Positions 18,359 to 28,489 of a stretch of 64,000 bases of DNA are shown piece after piece. The notes beneath the pieces are model-generated. The model saw only the letters and a list, made by a program, of their open reading frames with translations. It ran no database searches and had not been told where the DNA came from. The position numbers and the translations under genes were made by a program. Where the stretch lies: positions 372,001 through 436,000 of the forward strand of contig JADJFC010000002.1 of assembly GCA_016708785.1 (NCBI GenBank), in the 5' to 3' direction. This DNA is from Bacteroidota bacterium. Its GTDB lineage: Bacteria > Bacteroidota > Bacteroidia > AKYH767-A > 2013-40CM-41-45. Position 1 is the first letter of the stretch, and the number at the start of each line of letters is the position of its first letter.

Positions 18359-20227
18359 ATGAAAAAAGGAATTTTACTCATGGCATTCCTATGTCTGTTT
18401 TCAATTCTAGCGAACGCTCAAATTACACTTACACAATTTAACAACTCCAATCTTTCAGCGCCGGTTGATATTAAAAATTGTGGCGATGATCGTTTGTTTA
18501 TTGTTCAGCAAGCAGGTACTATTGTAATATTGGATACGCTGGGTCTCCAATTCCCACGTCCATTCATGGATATCACTACTCGTGTACAATATGGAGGAGA
18601 ACAAGGTTTGTTAGGACTAGCCTTTGCACCTGACTATGCTACCTCAAGGTATTTTTATGTGAATTATACTGCAAAACCGAGTGGAGATACGCGCATTTCG
18701 CGATTCAGAACATTTGCTGCTAACCCTGATTCAGCTGATCCTAACAGTGAAGAAATTCTATTGACAATTTATCAGCCCTTTTCAAATCACAATGGTGGAC
18801 ATTTGGCATTTGGTCCGGATGGATATTTATACATTGGTACAGGCGATGGGGGTTCAGGTGGAGATCCGGGAAATCGTGCACAGAATACAGATTCACTTTT
18901 AGGAAAGTTTCTTCGAATTGCAGTAGATCCGGCAAATCCAACTTATTCTATCCCGGCAACAAATCCGTTTGCAGCTGATACAACTCTTGGAGCTCCTGAG
19001 GTTTGGGCTGTTGGTTTGCGTAATCCATGGAGATGGAGTTTTGATCAACTTACCGGCGACCTTTGGATCGGTGATGTTGGACAAAATGTTCAAGAAGAAG
19101 TAGATTTTATTCCTGCTGGTACAACAGACTATTTAAATCTCGGTTGGAATTGTTGGGAAGGAAATAACCAATATTCAAGTGGTGGAACGTGTGGACCATC
19201 TTCAAATTATTGGGGCCCGGTAAGAACATATAATCACCCAGCCGGTTGTTCTATTACCGGTGGTTACATTTATCGTGGTTCTAAATACAATGAACTTTAC
19301 GGAAAATATTTCTATACTGATTATTGTGCTTCAAATATACATTATCTCGTTCCGAATGGTGCAGGAGGGTTTACGGATACTGATCTGGGAAATCTGGGTG
19401 CTTCTAGTGTAGTTGCGTTTGGTGTCGATAAAAACGGTGAATTGTATTGTGCAGCGGGATCTCGAGTTTATCGTTTCTCCTCTGCGGATTGTACACCTGT
19501 AGCAAGTATTACAAATGGTACTGATACTATCACAGATTGCGGTCGTGGTTATGTTAATCTTAGCTGTGCATTCAATGATAATTATTTCTATAACTGGTAT
19601 GCAGACGGAGCGTTGTTTGCTTCTGACACTTCTGCTATTCAAGTTGCGGCGACAGGAAACTATGTTATTGAAGTAATTAATGGAGCATGTGTGAACAGAG
19701 ACACTATTCATGTGGATCTTGTAACAGGACTCAATGTTACTTTTACAGGATTGGATACTTTGTATTGTGTTTATAATTCAACAGCATTTTTATTTCCAAA
19801 TATACTTGGCGGAACATTCTCCGGACCCGGAATCAATCTGGCTAGTTTTAGTCCGGATGTTGCTGGACCCGGAACTCATACTATCATCTACACTTATATG
19901 GATGCTACCGGTTGTATGTATGCTGATTCGCAGATTGTTCGTGTTGATCTTTGTCTTGGAGTTCCTGAGAACAAATGGCTGAATACTGTTTCTGTATATC
20001 CAAATCCATCAAATGGTAATTTCAAACTGCAATTCTTCAGTAAATCTGATCGTCAGATAAACATGTCTATTTCGAATAGTATCGGACAAATTGTTTCATC
20101 AGAGCAGTTTGTGATAGGAGCTGGCGAGAGTAGTGTAAGTATAAATCAGTCCCTTGCAAAAGGAATTTACTTCCTTAAATTTGCAGAGGGTGATGATATT
20201 GCAGTGAAGAAGATCGTTATTCAATAA
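18359..20227 (+). CDS. Secreted PQQ-dependent sugar dehydrogenase-like T9SS protein
   Basis: A 622-residue protein: signal peptide ending near LANAQ, a six-bladed glucose/sorbosone dehydrogenase domain (about residues 25-375), an Ig-like region, and a type A T9SS sorting domain (VSVYPNPSNGNFKLQFF to KKIVIQ). Domain hallmarks are GLLGLAFAPDY, NHNGGHLAFGPDGYLYIGTG with the catalytic His, GDGGSGGDPGNRAQ, and GLRNPWRWSFD / IGDVGQNVQEEVD, which bind calcium and PQQ in studied relatives. It probably oxidises sugars or other alcohols at the cell surface, or is a PQQ-free relative. No PQQ synthesis gene is in the window. The kelch-like cargo gene follows 20 bases later. Confidence 0.88.
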   Translation: MKKGILLMAFLCLFSILANAQITLTQFNNSNLSAPVDIKNCGDDRLFIVQQAGTIVILDTLGLQFPRPFMDITTRVQYGGEQGLLGLAFAPDYATSRYFYVNYTAKPSGDTRISRFRTFAANPDSADPNSEEILLTIYQPFSNHNGGHLAFGPDGYLYIGTGDGGSGGDPGNRAQNTDSLLGKFLRIAVDPANPTYSIPATNPFAADTTLGAPEVWAVGLRNPWRWSFDQLTGDLWIGDVGQNVQEEVDFIPAGTTDYLNLGWNCWEGNNQYSSGGTCGPSSNYWGPVRTYNHPAGCSITGGYIYRGSKYNELYGKYFYTDYCASNIHYLVPNGAGGFTDTDLGNLGASSVVAFGVDKNGELYCAAGSRVYRFSSADCTPVASITNGTDTITDCGRGYVNLSCAFNDNYFYNWYADGALFASDTSAIQVAATGNYVIEVINGACVNRDTIHVDLVTGLNVTFTGLDTLYCVYNSTAFLFPNILGGTFSGPGINLASFSPDVAGPGTHTIIYTYMDATGCMYADSQIVRVDLCLGVPENKWLNTVSVYPNPSNGNFKLQFFSKSDRQINMSISNSIGQIVSSEQFVIGAGESSVSINQSLAKGIYFLKFAEGDDIAVKKIVIQ

Positions 20228-20247
20228 TAAAATACATTTCAGTTTCA

Positions 20248-21848
20248 ATGAAATTAAAAATAGCTTTTGCATGCTTGTGTAGTATGCTATCTGTTGCATC
20301 AATAAATGCGCAACAAAACTTTGATATACATATTCAACCATCATCAATAACAAGTGCTCCTGCAATTCATAGCGGAGCATTTGCTGTTCATGGGGGTAAA
20401 TGGATCTTTCTTGGTGGAAGAATTGATGGATTACATATCATGCAAGCGAATCAGGCATTTGGTACATACGGAAGAAATGATTCTGTTTTTGTGGTGGACC
20501 CGATTGCTAATTCTCGTGTTGCTGCTTCTGTTGCGCAATTGCCATTCATTATGTACGAAGCACTGGGCTCATCGAATATGCAATCATTTCAAGATGGTAA
20601 ATTCCTTTACATGGTTGGAGGTTATGGTAAGTCAGATTCAACCAGTGTTTATACAACCTTTCCATCGTTAATTTCAATTGATCTTGATTCCATTATTTCT
20701 AAAGTGACTTCAGGAAATACGATCAATTCATGTTTTCGTCAATTGCTTGATTCTAATTTTGCGGTTTCAGGTGGTGAACTGGAAAAAATTGACTCAACTT
20801 ACTATCTGACTTTCGGTCACTATTTTGAAGGCGCTTATGCAGAAACTCCTCAGATCAGTCCGTTCATTCAGCGTTACACTCATCAGATTCGAAAATTCAA
20901 CATCAATGATGACGGAGTGAATTTGTCCATTTCCAATTATACAACCTTGCAAGACACCGATGTTTACCATCGTCGTGATTATAATCTTGTACCGCAAATT
21001 TTCCCAAATGGAGAATTTGGAATGACAGCTTTTGGTGGCGTGTTTCAGAAAAATGCCAATCAGCCTTTTCTGAGTCCGATTGATATCACTTCAACAAATG
21101 TTCAACACCAGTCTTCATTCAACGAAAATCTGAATCAGTACACAACTTCAACATTGCCTGTTTATGATTCGTTGAATAATTTCATGCATACATTATTCTT
21201 TGGCGGAATGAGTTTGTATACTCTTGATACAACAAATCAAACCCTCATTCAAGATACACTGGTGCCATTTGTTCAATCGATCAGCAAAGTCACTCGTGAT
21301 AATGTCGGCGGATTGACTGAATATCTGATGGCTGAATCAATGCCCGGATTTTTAGGGACTAACTCATTCTATATTCCTGATCCTGCAGTGCGTTATCTGC
21401 CGGGCGGAATTCTTGATTTGAATTCAATCTCAGGAAATGAAAGAGTAGGATTCATCGTCGGAGGAATTCAAAGCGATGGACCAAATATTGGAAATCTGGA
21501 TCCTGCCGGAATGAGTCGTCCGAGTGCAATTGTGTATGAAGTGTTTGTCGATAAGACTAATTCAGCTGTAGCAGAGATTCAGGTGAACAACAACATCAAC
21601 AACCTTATAGTTTATCCAAATCCGGTTTCGAAGATATTGAATATCGATTTTTCAGTGCCTGCTTCAACTGAATGTGAAGTGTCGCTTTATTCTCTTAAAG
21701 GAAAAATGGTGAAGTCAATCATGAATGATCATTTGCAAAAAGGCCTAAACATATTTCCTTTTCTGTCGAAGGAATGAAAAGCGGAATTTATTTGTGTAAG
21801 ATCAGTACGCCGATTGCGAAGAAGGTTGTGAAAGTCATTGTAGAATAA
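20248..21848 (+). CDS. Secreted kelch-like T9SS protein (frameshifted near 3' end)
   Basis: About 533 residues when one frameshift is bridged. The signal peptide ends near SINAQ. The body has kelch-like strands (GKWIFLGGRIDG, GKFLYMVGGYGK, HTLFFGGMSLY, ERVGFIVGGIQSDG), suggesting a propeller. The type A sorting domain starts at LIVYPNPVSKILNIDFS. The frame breaks at a T-run (21754-21756, one T short), so the apparent stop at 21775 is an artefact; the restored tail reads SVEGMKSGIYLCKISTP and ends KVVKVIVE. It is probably co-transcribed with the sugar dehydrogenase-like gene. No enzymatic activity is evident. Confidence 0.8.
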
Positions 21849-21864
21849 AAATGTAAATCATAAT

Positions 21865-21962
21865 TCTGCGGTTATTCTGCGTATTCTGCGGAATTCTGCG
21901 GGAAATAAATCTGTGTGAAATTCTCCCGCAGAATTGCGCAGAATACGCAGAATAACCGCAGA
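21865..21962. repeat. 38-bp inverted repeat (family 4, copy 2)
   Basis: The arms at 21865-21902 and 21925-21962 pair with one mismatch. Compared with copy 1, a T/A pair in the stem has become A/T on both arms (GGTTATTC opposite GAATAACC, versus GGTTTTTC opposite GAAAAACC). It again lies between convergent genes, five bases before the permease stop. Confidence 0.88.
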
Positions 21963-21967
21963 GAAAA

Positions 21968-23044
21968 TTATTTCGGTGCTACTCGAGTTAAGTAAAGCGC
22001 TATAAACGCAAAAATCGTATTCGGTATCCACACAGCAATCAAAGGCGGAATTGATCCATTCACAGCAAACGTATTGCTGAATTGCTGGAATAGGATGTAA
22101 GTGAAACTCAAGAATATTCCAAAGCCAAGTTGTACTCCAATTCCACCTCTTACTTTTTTACTGGATAGTGAAACACCGATCAACATCAAAATAAATGTTG
22201 AGAATGGAACAGCGATACGCCTGTATTTTTCGATCAAATAGGTATTGATGTTTTCAGAACCCTGAGCAATTTCTTCCTGAATAAATTTTGTCAATGTCGG
22301 TGTATCCATTGCGTCGATAATGTTCAAGCGCCGTTTGAAATCGGTAGGCTTTATAGATAGAGTAGTGTCCAATGACTTTCCACTTCGGATTGACTCTTTG
22401 AAACCAACGATCGTTCGGATGTAATAATTTTCAATTCGCCATTTTGAATTGGTGCTGTCCCATACAATTCTGTCTGAATTCAGAAACCAATTCCGCTTTC
22501 CATCTTCAATTCTCTCCAATGAAAAACGATAACCTACATTTTCAGTGTTGTTGTAGCCTTCAAGATACATATATACTCCCGGACTGATTTGTCTGTGTAA
22601 ATTTCTATCCTTAAATTCTACAGGATTCTTTATATACTGATTTTCAAAATTTAATTTGATCTTATTTGAATGCGGAATCACCCAGCCATTAAAGTAAAAG
22701 GATAATCCTGCTAAAAAAGTTGCAGCAAGAAAATAGGGGTAAAGCAATCTCCGGAAACTTATGCCGCTATTTAATATGGCAACGATCTCTGTGTTGGCTG
22801 CCATCTTTGCAGTAAAAAATATTACTGCAATAAATACAAAAAGCGGAGCAAACAGATTTGCGAAGTAAGGAATGAAATTAAAGTAGTAATCAAAAACAAT
22901 AGCTTTCATCGGCGCCTTCCTTTCAATGAAATCATCCAGCTTTTCTGAAATGTCAAAGATCACAGCAATTATAATGATCAATGCCAACGAAAAGAAAAAC
23001 GTTCCGAGGAATTTTTTGATGATGTATTTGTCTAGTATTTTCAA
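21968..23044 (-). CDS. LptF/LptG family lipopolysaccharide export permease
   Basis: A 358-residue YjgP/YjgQ-family inner-membrane permease. It has three hydrophobic segments in the first 120 residues (starting FLGTFFFSLALIIIIAVIFDISEKLDDFI), a periplasmic beta-jellyroll region in the middle, and three membrane segments at the end. In the Lpt system two such permeases with LptB extract LPS from the inner membrane. The starting pattern MKILDKYIIKKFLGTF and GISFRRLLYPYFL are typical. Which of LptF or LptG it is cannot be decided without the partner. It is downstream of tgt on the same strand, an arrangement common in this phylum. Confidence 0.88.
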   Translation of the reverse strand: MKILDKYIIKKFLGTFFFSLALIIIIAVIFDISEKLDDFIERKAPMKAIVFDYYFNFIPYFANLFAPLFVFIAVIFFTAKMAANTEIVAILNSGISFRRLLYPYFLAATFLAGLSFYFNGWVIPHSNKIKLNFENQYIKNPVEFKDRNLHRQISPGVYMYLEGYNNTENVGYRFSLERIEDGKRNWFLNSDRIVWDSTNSKWRIENYYIRTIVGFKESIRSGKSLDTTLSIKPTDFKRRLNIIDAMDTPTLTKFIQEEIAQGSENINTYLIEKYRRIAVPFSTFILMLIGVSLSSKKVRGGIGVQLGFGIFLSFTYILFQQFSNTFAVNGSIPPLIAVWIPNTIFAFIALYLTRVAPK

Positions 23045-23067
23045 TTCCGGTGAGTAGTTTTAATTTG

Positions 23068-23163
23068 AGGTCAAAGGTAAAGGGTCAAAGGTCAATCGTG
23101 CCTTCGAATTAAGCAACTTGACCTTTGATCCCGATAGCTATCGGGATTGACCCTTGACCTTTA
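23068..23163. repeat. GGTCAAAGG inverted repeat (family 2, copy 2) with nested palindrome
   Basis: The left arm 23068-23095 (AGGTCAAAGG words) pairs with a right arm in 23117-23163. The right arm is interrupted by the perfect 20-bp palindrome ATCCCGATAGCTATCGGGAT at 23128-23147. The same palindrome occurs at 48904-48923 with identical immediate flanks. The element lies between the tgt stop and the permease start. Confidence 0.8.
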
Positions 23164-23179
23164 TCATTATGACTTCGAT

Positions 23180-24315
<1,136 letters not shown>

Positions 24316-24341
24316 TTAACAATCTTACGTTAATATCTCCC

Positions 24342-24349
24342 CAAATATA
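24342..24349 (-). promoter_or_regulatory. Candidate tgt promoter -7 element
   Basis: The minus strand reads TATATTTG, an exact TAnnTTTG match, 32 bases upstream of the tgt ATG. It is paired back to back with the plus-strand element at 24355-24382. Confidence 0.5.
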
Positions 24350-24354
24350 GACAC

Positions 24355-24382
24355 TTTGATATGAAGACCACTTTTACATTTG
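24355..24382 (+). promoter_or_regulatory. Candidate promoter for the glycosyltransferase/sigma factor operon
   Basis: TTTG (24355-24358), a 16-base spacer, then TACATTTG (24375-24382). This fits the Bacteroidota -33/-7 pattern with a slightly short spacer. The ATG is 39 bases downstream. Confidence 0.55.
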
Positions 24383-24421
24383 TAGGAACCACAATTCTTT
24401 ACTGAATTCTTTAAATTCTGC

Positions 24422-25546
24422 ATGTCACACATTATTCACGACCTTAAGGGCGTACTTTTTCTTTTGCTATTGGTAACCACTGTAACTCAGCTGGTTTACT
24501 ATTGGTTTTTCTTTCGACGACTTGCATTTTACAAGTATGATCAGGTTACCGGTGGACCACATCCGGTTTCCGTAATCGTTTGCGCAAAGAACGAAGTTTT
24601 ACGCTTACAAAAGTATCTTCCTGCAGTTTTAGAACAAGCTTATCCTGACTTTGAAGTCATTGTGATCAATGATTGTTCTTGGGATGAAACAGGTGAATAT
24701 CTTGAATCCATCGCTCTGCAATATCCGCAGTTGAAGATCGTTACAATCAAAGAACAAGAGAAATACCGTCACGGAAAAAAATTCGCATTGACTTTAGGAA
24801 TTAAAGCTGCTAAGAATGAGTATTTGCTCTTTACTGATGCTGACTGCATTCCTGCCGGAAAGAATTGGTTGTCATTGATGCAACGTCACTTTGCAAGAAA
24901 TACAGAGATCATTTTAGGATATGGTCCATATCAGAAAGAACCCGGCTTTTTGAATAAGCTTATTCGTTACGATACATTTCACATTGCAACTCAATATCTC
25001 TCTGCTGCCTTAGGGAAAAATCCATATATGGGTGTTGGAAGAAATTTGGCTTACAAGAAAGATCTTTTCTTCAGGACAAAAGGTTTTGCAAAACATAATC
25101 ATATTCTCTCCGGCGACGACGATCTTTTTGTGAATGAAAATGGTAATTCACAGAATACAGCTGTAGAACTGGATCCGGAGTCGTTTACCTATTCTGAGGC
25201 TAAAAAGACCTTCGGACAATGGTTTGCACAGAAGAAACGACATATGAGTACCGCCAGACATTACAAAAGTGGACATCAGTTCTTTCTGCTTATGAATTCC
25301 GGTAGTCTGATCTTATTCTACTTATTGCTGATTACCCTATTGATACTGCGTTTCGAGTGGAGAATACTCGTATCTTTATATGCAGGATTGATAGTGTTAC
25401 GATTGCCCATTGTATTCTCTTGTGCTAAACGATTAAAGGAAAATGACCTGGTATGGACGTTTCCGTTTTTAGAGATCGTACACATAATGCTCCAACCTCT
25501 CTTTTATATTGCTAACGTCTTCTCAAAACAAAAATCATGGAAGTAA
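24422..25546 (+). CDS. Glycosyltransferase family 2, membrane-bound
   Basis: A 374-residue GT-A fold glycosyltransferase. An N-terminal membrane segment (GVLFLLLLVTTVTQLVYYW) is followed by the GT2 domain: VSVIVCAKNE, the nucleotide-binding FEVIVINDCSWDET, the DxD motif in LFTDADC, SGDDDLFVNE, and a Q..R.W-like acceptor motif (WFAQKKRHMSTARHY). Two or three hydrophobic segments close the protein. It probably acts on the inner face of the membrane in surface glycan or lipid glycosylation. Its stop overlaps the start of the sigma factor gene by 10 bases, so the two are translationally coupled. Confidence 0.87.
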   Translation: MSHIIHDLKGVLFLLLLVTTVTQLVYYWFFFRRLAFYKYDQVTGGPHPVSVIVCAKNEVLRLQKYLPAVLEQAYPDFEVIVINDCSWDETGEYLESIALQYPQLKIVTIKEQEKYRHGKKFALTLGIKAAKNEYLLFTDADCIPAGKNWLSLMQRHFARNTEIILGYGPYQKEPGFLNKLIRYDTFHIATQYLSAALGKNPYMGVGRNLAYKKDLFFRTKGFAKHNHILSGDDDLFVNENGNSQNTAVELDPESFTYSEAKKTFGQWFAQKKRHMSTARHYKSGHQFFLLMNSGSLILFYLLLITLLILRFEWRILVSLYAGLIVLRLPIVFSCAKRLKENDLVWTFPFLEIVHIMLQPLFYIANVFSKQKSWK

Positions 25547-26142
25547 ACCCAAACCTGTCCGAAAAAGCACAAGTCGACTATAAACTGGTCCAGCTTGCTG
25601 TTAAAGGCGATCAAAAAGCTTATGCAGAATTAATGCAGCGCTATAAAGACTCGATTTACTTCATGCTTTTGAAGATGGTGAATAACCGTGATGATGCTGA
25701 CGATTTAACGATTGAAGCATTCGGAAAGGCATTTAAAAACCTTCATCAGTATACTCCTGATTTTGCATTCAGCACGTGGCTGTTCAAGATCGCTACGAAT
25801 AATTGTATCGACTTCATTCGTCGTAAGAGAAAATTCACGTTCTCTATTGACAAAGGAATGGAAAATGACAGCGGACAGGAAATGCAATTCGAAATTAAAT
25901 CGCCAATGCTTGATCCCGAAGAGAAGATGATCAAGAAACAAAAAGCGATCTTAATGAGAGATGTTGTAGAGAAATTAAAGCCTCGTTACAAGCGTTTAGT
26001 TGAATTGAGATACTTTCAAGAACGCTCATATGAAGAGATCGCAGACGAGTTGAAATTACCTCTGGGAACTGTTAAAGCACAGCTGTTTCGTGCGAGAGAG
26101 TTTTTGTATCAGATTTTGAAGAATCAGGAGGAGCAGATATAA
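25537..26142 (+). CDS. ECF-type RNA polymerase sigma factor
   Basis: A 201-residue sigma-70 family factor of the ECF class. Region 2 (about residues 27-95) includes DADDLTIEAFGKAFKNL and FSTWLFKIATNNCIDFIRRKR. Region 4 (about residues 140-195) includes LVELRYFQERSYEEIADELKLPLGTVKAQLFRARE, a helix-turn-helix for the -35/-33 element. No anti-sigma gene is adjacent, so control is unclear. The ATG lies inside the end of the glycosyltransferase gene, suggesting coupled translation. Confidence 0.92.
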   Translation: MEVNPNLSEKAQVDYKLVQLAVKGDQKAYAELMQRYKDSIYFMLLKMVNNRDDADDLTIEAFGKAFKNLHQYTPDFAFSTWLFKIATNNCIDFIRRKRKFTFSIDKGMENDSGQEMQFEIKSPMLDPEEKMIKKQKAILMRDVVEKLKPRYKRLVELRYFQERSYEEIADELKLPLGTVKAQLFRAREFLYQILKNQEEQI

Positions 26143-26149
26143 AGTTGGT

Positions 26150-26213
26150 TTACAGGTTTCAGGTTGCAGGTTTACAGGTTGCAACCTGTAAACCTGCAAC
26201 CTGAAACCTGTAA
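26150..26213. repeat. Perfect 64-bp palindrome without loop (family 3, copy 2)
   Basis: Every base from 26150 to 26181 pairs with its partner from 26213 back to 26182, with no mismatch and no loop. It is built from CAGGTTTC, AGGTTGC and AGGTTTACAGG words and shares these with 5683-5732. It lies between the sigma factor and rsmG genes, both on the plus strand. Confidence 0.92.
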
Positions 26214-26235
26214 CTTTCGAGAATAAATAATCGCA

Positions 26236-26853
26236 GTGCTTGTTCAATCACATTTTCCAAATTTAACGGCGAAACAAGAATCTCAATTCGCCCAGCTTAA
26301 AGACCTGTACGAATACTGGAATGAAAGAGTCAATGTCATTTCACGACAGGACATAAAGAAGATCTATCTTCATCATGTTTTGCATTCACTAGCAATTGCG
26401 AAGCTGATCACTTTTAAACCCGGCACATCTGTTTTAGATATTGGAACCGGTGGCGGATTTCCGGGAATTCCTTTAGCCATACTTTTTCCTGAAGTGCGGT
26501 TTTATCTGGTGGATTCTATTGGAAAAAAGATCGCTGTTGTCAATGAGGTGGTAAAAGCCATTGGGCTTACCAATGTTTCTACGGAAAAGGCCAGGGCAGA
26601 GGAACTCAATATGAAAGTTGATTTTGTGGTGAGTAGGGCTGTAGCTCCGGTCAAAGACATTGTTCATTGGTCGTCCAAATTGATCAAAAAGGGCGGAACA
26701 AATGACCTCCAAAATGGTTGGATCTTGCTAAAAGGTGGCGATCTGACTGAAGAAATAGAGCAATCGGGCAAAACAGCTGATGTTTTCGAGGTCAGTGATT
26801 GGTTTAAGGATGAATTCTTTGAAACTAAGAAGGTTGTCTATATAACTGCCTGA
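26236..26853 (+). CDS. rsmG: 16S rRNA (guanine-N7) methyltransferase RsmG
   Basis: A 205-residue SAM-dependent methyltransferase modifying G527 of 16S rRNA (E. coli numbering). Hallmarks are the N-terminal NVISRQDIKKIYLHHVLHSL, motif I VLDIGTGGGFPGIPLA, LVDSIGKK, and VVSRAVAPV. The start codon is GTG at 26236, 22 bases after the 64-bp palindrome. The N-terminus LVQSHFPNLT fits the family length, and no suitable ATG lies upstream. Confidence 0.94.
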   Translation: MLVQSHFPNLTAKQESQFAQLKDLYEYWNERVNVISRQDIKKIYLHHVLHSLAIAKLITFKPGTSVLDIGTGGGFPGIPLAILFPEVRFYLVDSIGKKIAVVNEVVKAIGLTNVSTEKARAEELNMKVDFVVSRAVAPVKDIVHWSSKLIKKGGTNDLQNGWILLKGGDLTEEIEQSGKTADVFEVSDWFKDEFFETKKVVYITA

Positions 26854-26886
26854 TAATAAATATTATAGACATTAGCTCAAAAAAAA

Positions 26887-26985
26887 TTAAACACTTAGTT
26901 CACTAAGATTTTAGCACAAGCACAATTAGATTGGGCATTAAATCACTTGTGTTCTTGGGCTAAGAACTTAGTGATCTTAGTGTTA
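26887..26985. repeat. Imperfect inverted repeat with CACTAAG words
   Basis: The left part (TTAAACACTTAGTTCACTAAG...) is roughly complementary to the right part (...CTTAGTGATCTTAGTGTTAA), with several mismatches and an AT-rich centre. It lies between rsmG and the rpmH promoter. It is less regular than the other families. Confidence 0.55.
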
Positions 26986-27025
26986 AACTCGGTCATCATT
27001 ATTTATTTAAAAAAGAGTTCATTTG

Positions 27026-27056
27026 TTTGTTGCATTTGAAATAAATATTACCTTTG
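27026..27056 (+). promoter_or_regulatory. rpmH promoter
   Basis: TTTG (27026-27029), a 19-base spacer, then TACCTTTG (27049-27056). This is an excellent match to the Bacteroidota TTTG-N19-TAnnTTTG promoter, 32 bases before the rpmH ATG. Confidence 0.75.
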
Positions 27057-27088
27057 CCGTCCTGTTTTTAGAGTAAATATCGAATAAT

Positions 27089-27244
27089 ATGAAAAGGACA
27101 TTCCAACCTTCGACACGAAGAAGAAAAAATAAACACGGTTTCCGTGCCCGTATGGCAACTGCTAACGGACGTCGCATCCTATCTGCACGTCGTAGAAGAG
27201 GTCGTAAAAAACTTACGGTTTCCAGCGAAAAGAACAATAAGTAA
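27089..27244 (+). CDS. rpmH: 50S ribosomal protein L34
   Basis: A 51-residue basic ribosomal protein. It starts [20 protein letters not shown] and continues with [11 protein letters not shown] and [13 protein letters not shown], the near-universal L34 sequence with the usual length plus a short tail (SSEKNNK). It sits in the large subunit. It has its own strong promoter and terminator, so it is a single-gene unit here. The usual neighbours rnpA and dnaA are not adjacent. Confidence 0.97.
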   Translation: MKRTFQPSTRRRKNKHGFRARMATANGRRILSARRRRGRKKLTVSSEKNNK

Positions 27245-27267
27245 TTCTCTATACCTTATTTTGTTGA

Positions 27268-27301
27268 ACGATGCCGGCTTTTTGCTAGCATCGTTTTTTT
27301 T
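27268..27301 (+). terminator. rpmH intrinsic terminator
   Basis: Stem ACGATGC / GCATCGT (27268-27274 and 27288-27294) followed by eight Ts. Confidence 0.85.
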
Positions 27302-27307
27302 GTGCCT

Positions 27308-27403
27308 CTGCGGATTTTCTGCGTATTCTGCGTAATTCTGCGGGAGACAAACAAACAGAAATTTTTCCCGCAGAATTGCGCAGAATACGCAGAAAACCCG
27401 CAG
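27308..27403. repeat. Inverted repeat (family 4, copy 3)
   Basis: Two arms of about 38 bases built from CTGCG / CGCAG words and nearly fully complementary. The two differences would be G-T pairs. It lies between rpmH and the convergent alpha/beta hydrolase gene. Confidence 0.85.
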
Positions 27404-27476
27404 CTAATTTTAACTATGGAATTCAAGTTGTATCAACAAAAATTTAGTGAGTCCGAATTCCGCCATCCGAAATTCT

Positions 27477-28286
27477 TTACTTCAACAATCCAGCAATCAC
27501 CTCTAAATTTTTTTCTGATATCAACTGATGCCCAGTTTGCAAAACATGCACCTTACAATTTTCTCCTAATCCATTCTTGAATTTAGTACCAAGCGAAGGT
27601 CGCATCAACACATCAAATTTTCCGAAGAAGAGATCGACTCTTGAGCTTCTTTCTTTGATGATCTTTTTTATTGCTGCAATGTCCGGCAGAATGAAACGAT
27701 AGATCATCCATGCATCATATACTTTCTGACGTCGCAATTCATTTTCCATATTGTATTTCAAAAAACGAATTTTCTTTTCATCGAGTAGTTTGAGTTTCAT
27801 TAATCCATTTCCAAAAGCAATCAATCGATCCGGATTTTTCATTACTCTACGAAAAAGTTTGTTGCCGTATTTATTTCTCGTGATGAAACGATACATCGTC
27901 GTCGGCTTCAATCCATCAGGCGCAAGTAGAATCAGTCGATCAACTTTGTCAGTGAACAATTGAAAGAACATCAATGCAATTCTCCCGCCCAGACTAAATC
28001 CCATGACGTCATATTTCTCTGCCGGAAATTTGTCCATTAGAACTTGATGCAACTTGATAAATCCGGCGTGGCTTAATCCTAACTGCACTGACTTTTCCGA
28101 AGCAGTGCTATTGCCATGAAAAAATAGATTCACGGAAATCAAAGTGTATTCCGGTAAAAAGGTGCTTAACGGTTCAAACTCAGTGGCTTCATTGTCGAAG
28201 CCGTGGAAAATGAGCATTTTCTTTGAGCCATTTCCATATATAAATACCTCTAAAACTTTATCGTCAAGTTGGATTTCCGTTCGCAC
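27477..28286 (-). CDS. Alpha/beta hydrolase
   Basis: A 269-residue alpha/beta hydrolase. The oxyanion region HGF (residues 28-30) is followed by the nucleophile elbow GFSLGG with Ser98. The likely acid is in FFGKFDVLMRP and the His in QTGHQLI. A helical cap (residues 130-190) is basic. It is soluble, with no signal peptide. The start is GTG at 28286. The substrate cannot be inferred. The gene is bracketed by family 4 repeats, a full copy after its 3' end and a single arm before its start. Confidence 0.82.
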   Translation of the reverse strand: MRTEIQLDDKVLEVFIYGNGSKKMLIFHGFDNEATEFEPLSTFLPEYTLISVNLFFHGNSTASEKSVQLGLSHAGFIKLHQVLMDKFPAEKYDVMGFSLGGRIALMFFQLFTDKVDRLILLAPDGLKPTTMYRFITRNKYGNKLFRRVMKNPDRLIAFGNGLMKLKLLDEKKIRFLKYNMENELRRQKVYDAWMIYRFILPDIAAIKKIIKERSSRVDLFFGKFDVLMRPSLGTKFKNGLGENCKVHVLQTGHQLISEKNLEVIAGLLK

Positions 28287-28324
28287 AGGGCGAAATTACT
28301 GCTTTTTTCGATGTGCATTTTTCT

Positions 28325-28364
28325 TTCCCGCAGATTTTCGCTGAATACGCAGAAAAACCGCAGA
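28325..28364. repeat. Single arm of family 4 repeat
   Basis: About 40 bases matching the right arm of the family 4 elements (CCCGCAGA...GAATACGCAGAAAAACC) but without the complementary left arm, so no hairpin forms. It lies in the divergent gap between the hydrolase gene and carB. Confidence 0.75.
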
Positions 28365-28489
28365 GAAATTATTCATTTTTCTTTGAAATTGTCAATAACA
28401 TTCTCTCGCTAGAATCAACAAAACCCGTACTTTTGCCTGACTTTTTTAGCCCCAAAGGCCGGAAGTCTCTAACAACATATTCTACAGCT

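Noticed and set aside
27019..27237. A minus-strand 72-residue ORF across rpmH
   Set aside because: It is antisense to the unmistakable L34 gene and covers its promoter.
27302..27580. A 92-residue plus-strand ORF after rpmH
   Set aside because: It runs through the family 4 hairpin and then antisense into the hydrolase gene; no protein family is suggested.
28313..28489. N-terminal extension of CarB
   Set aside because: The extra 59 residues are translated from the orphan repeat arm and are absent from the family.
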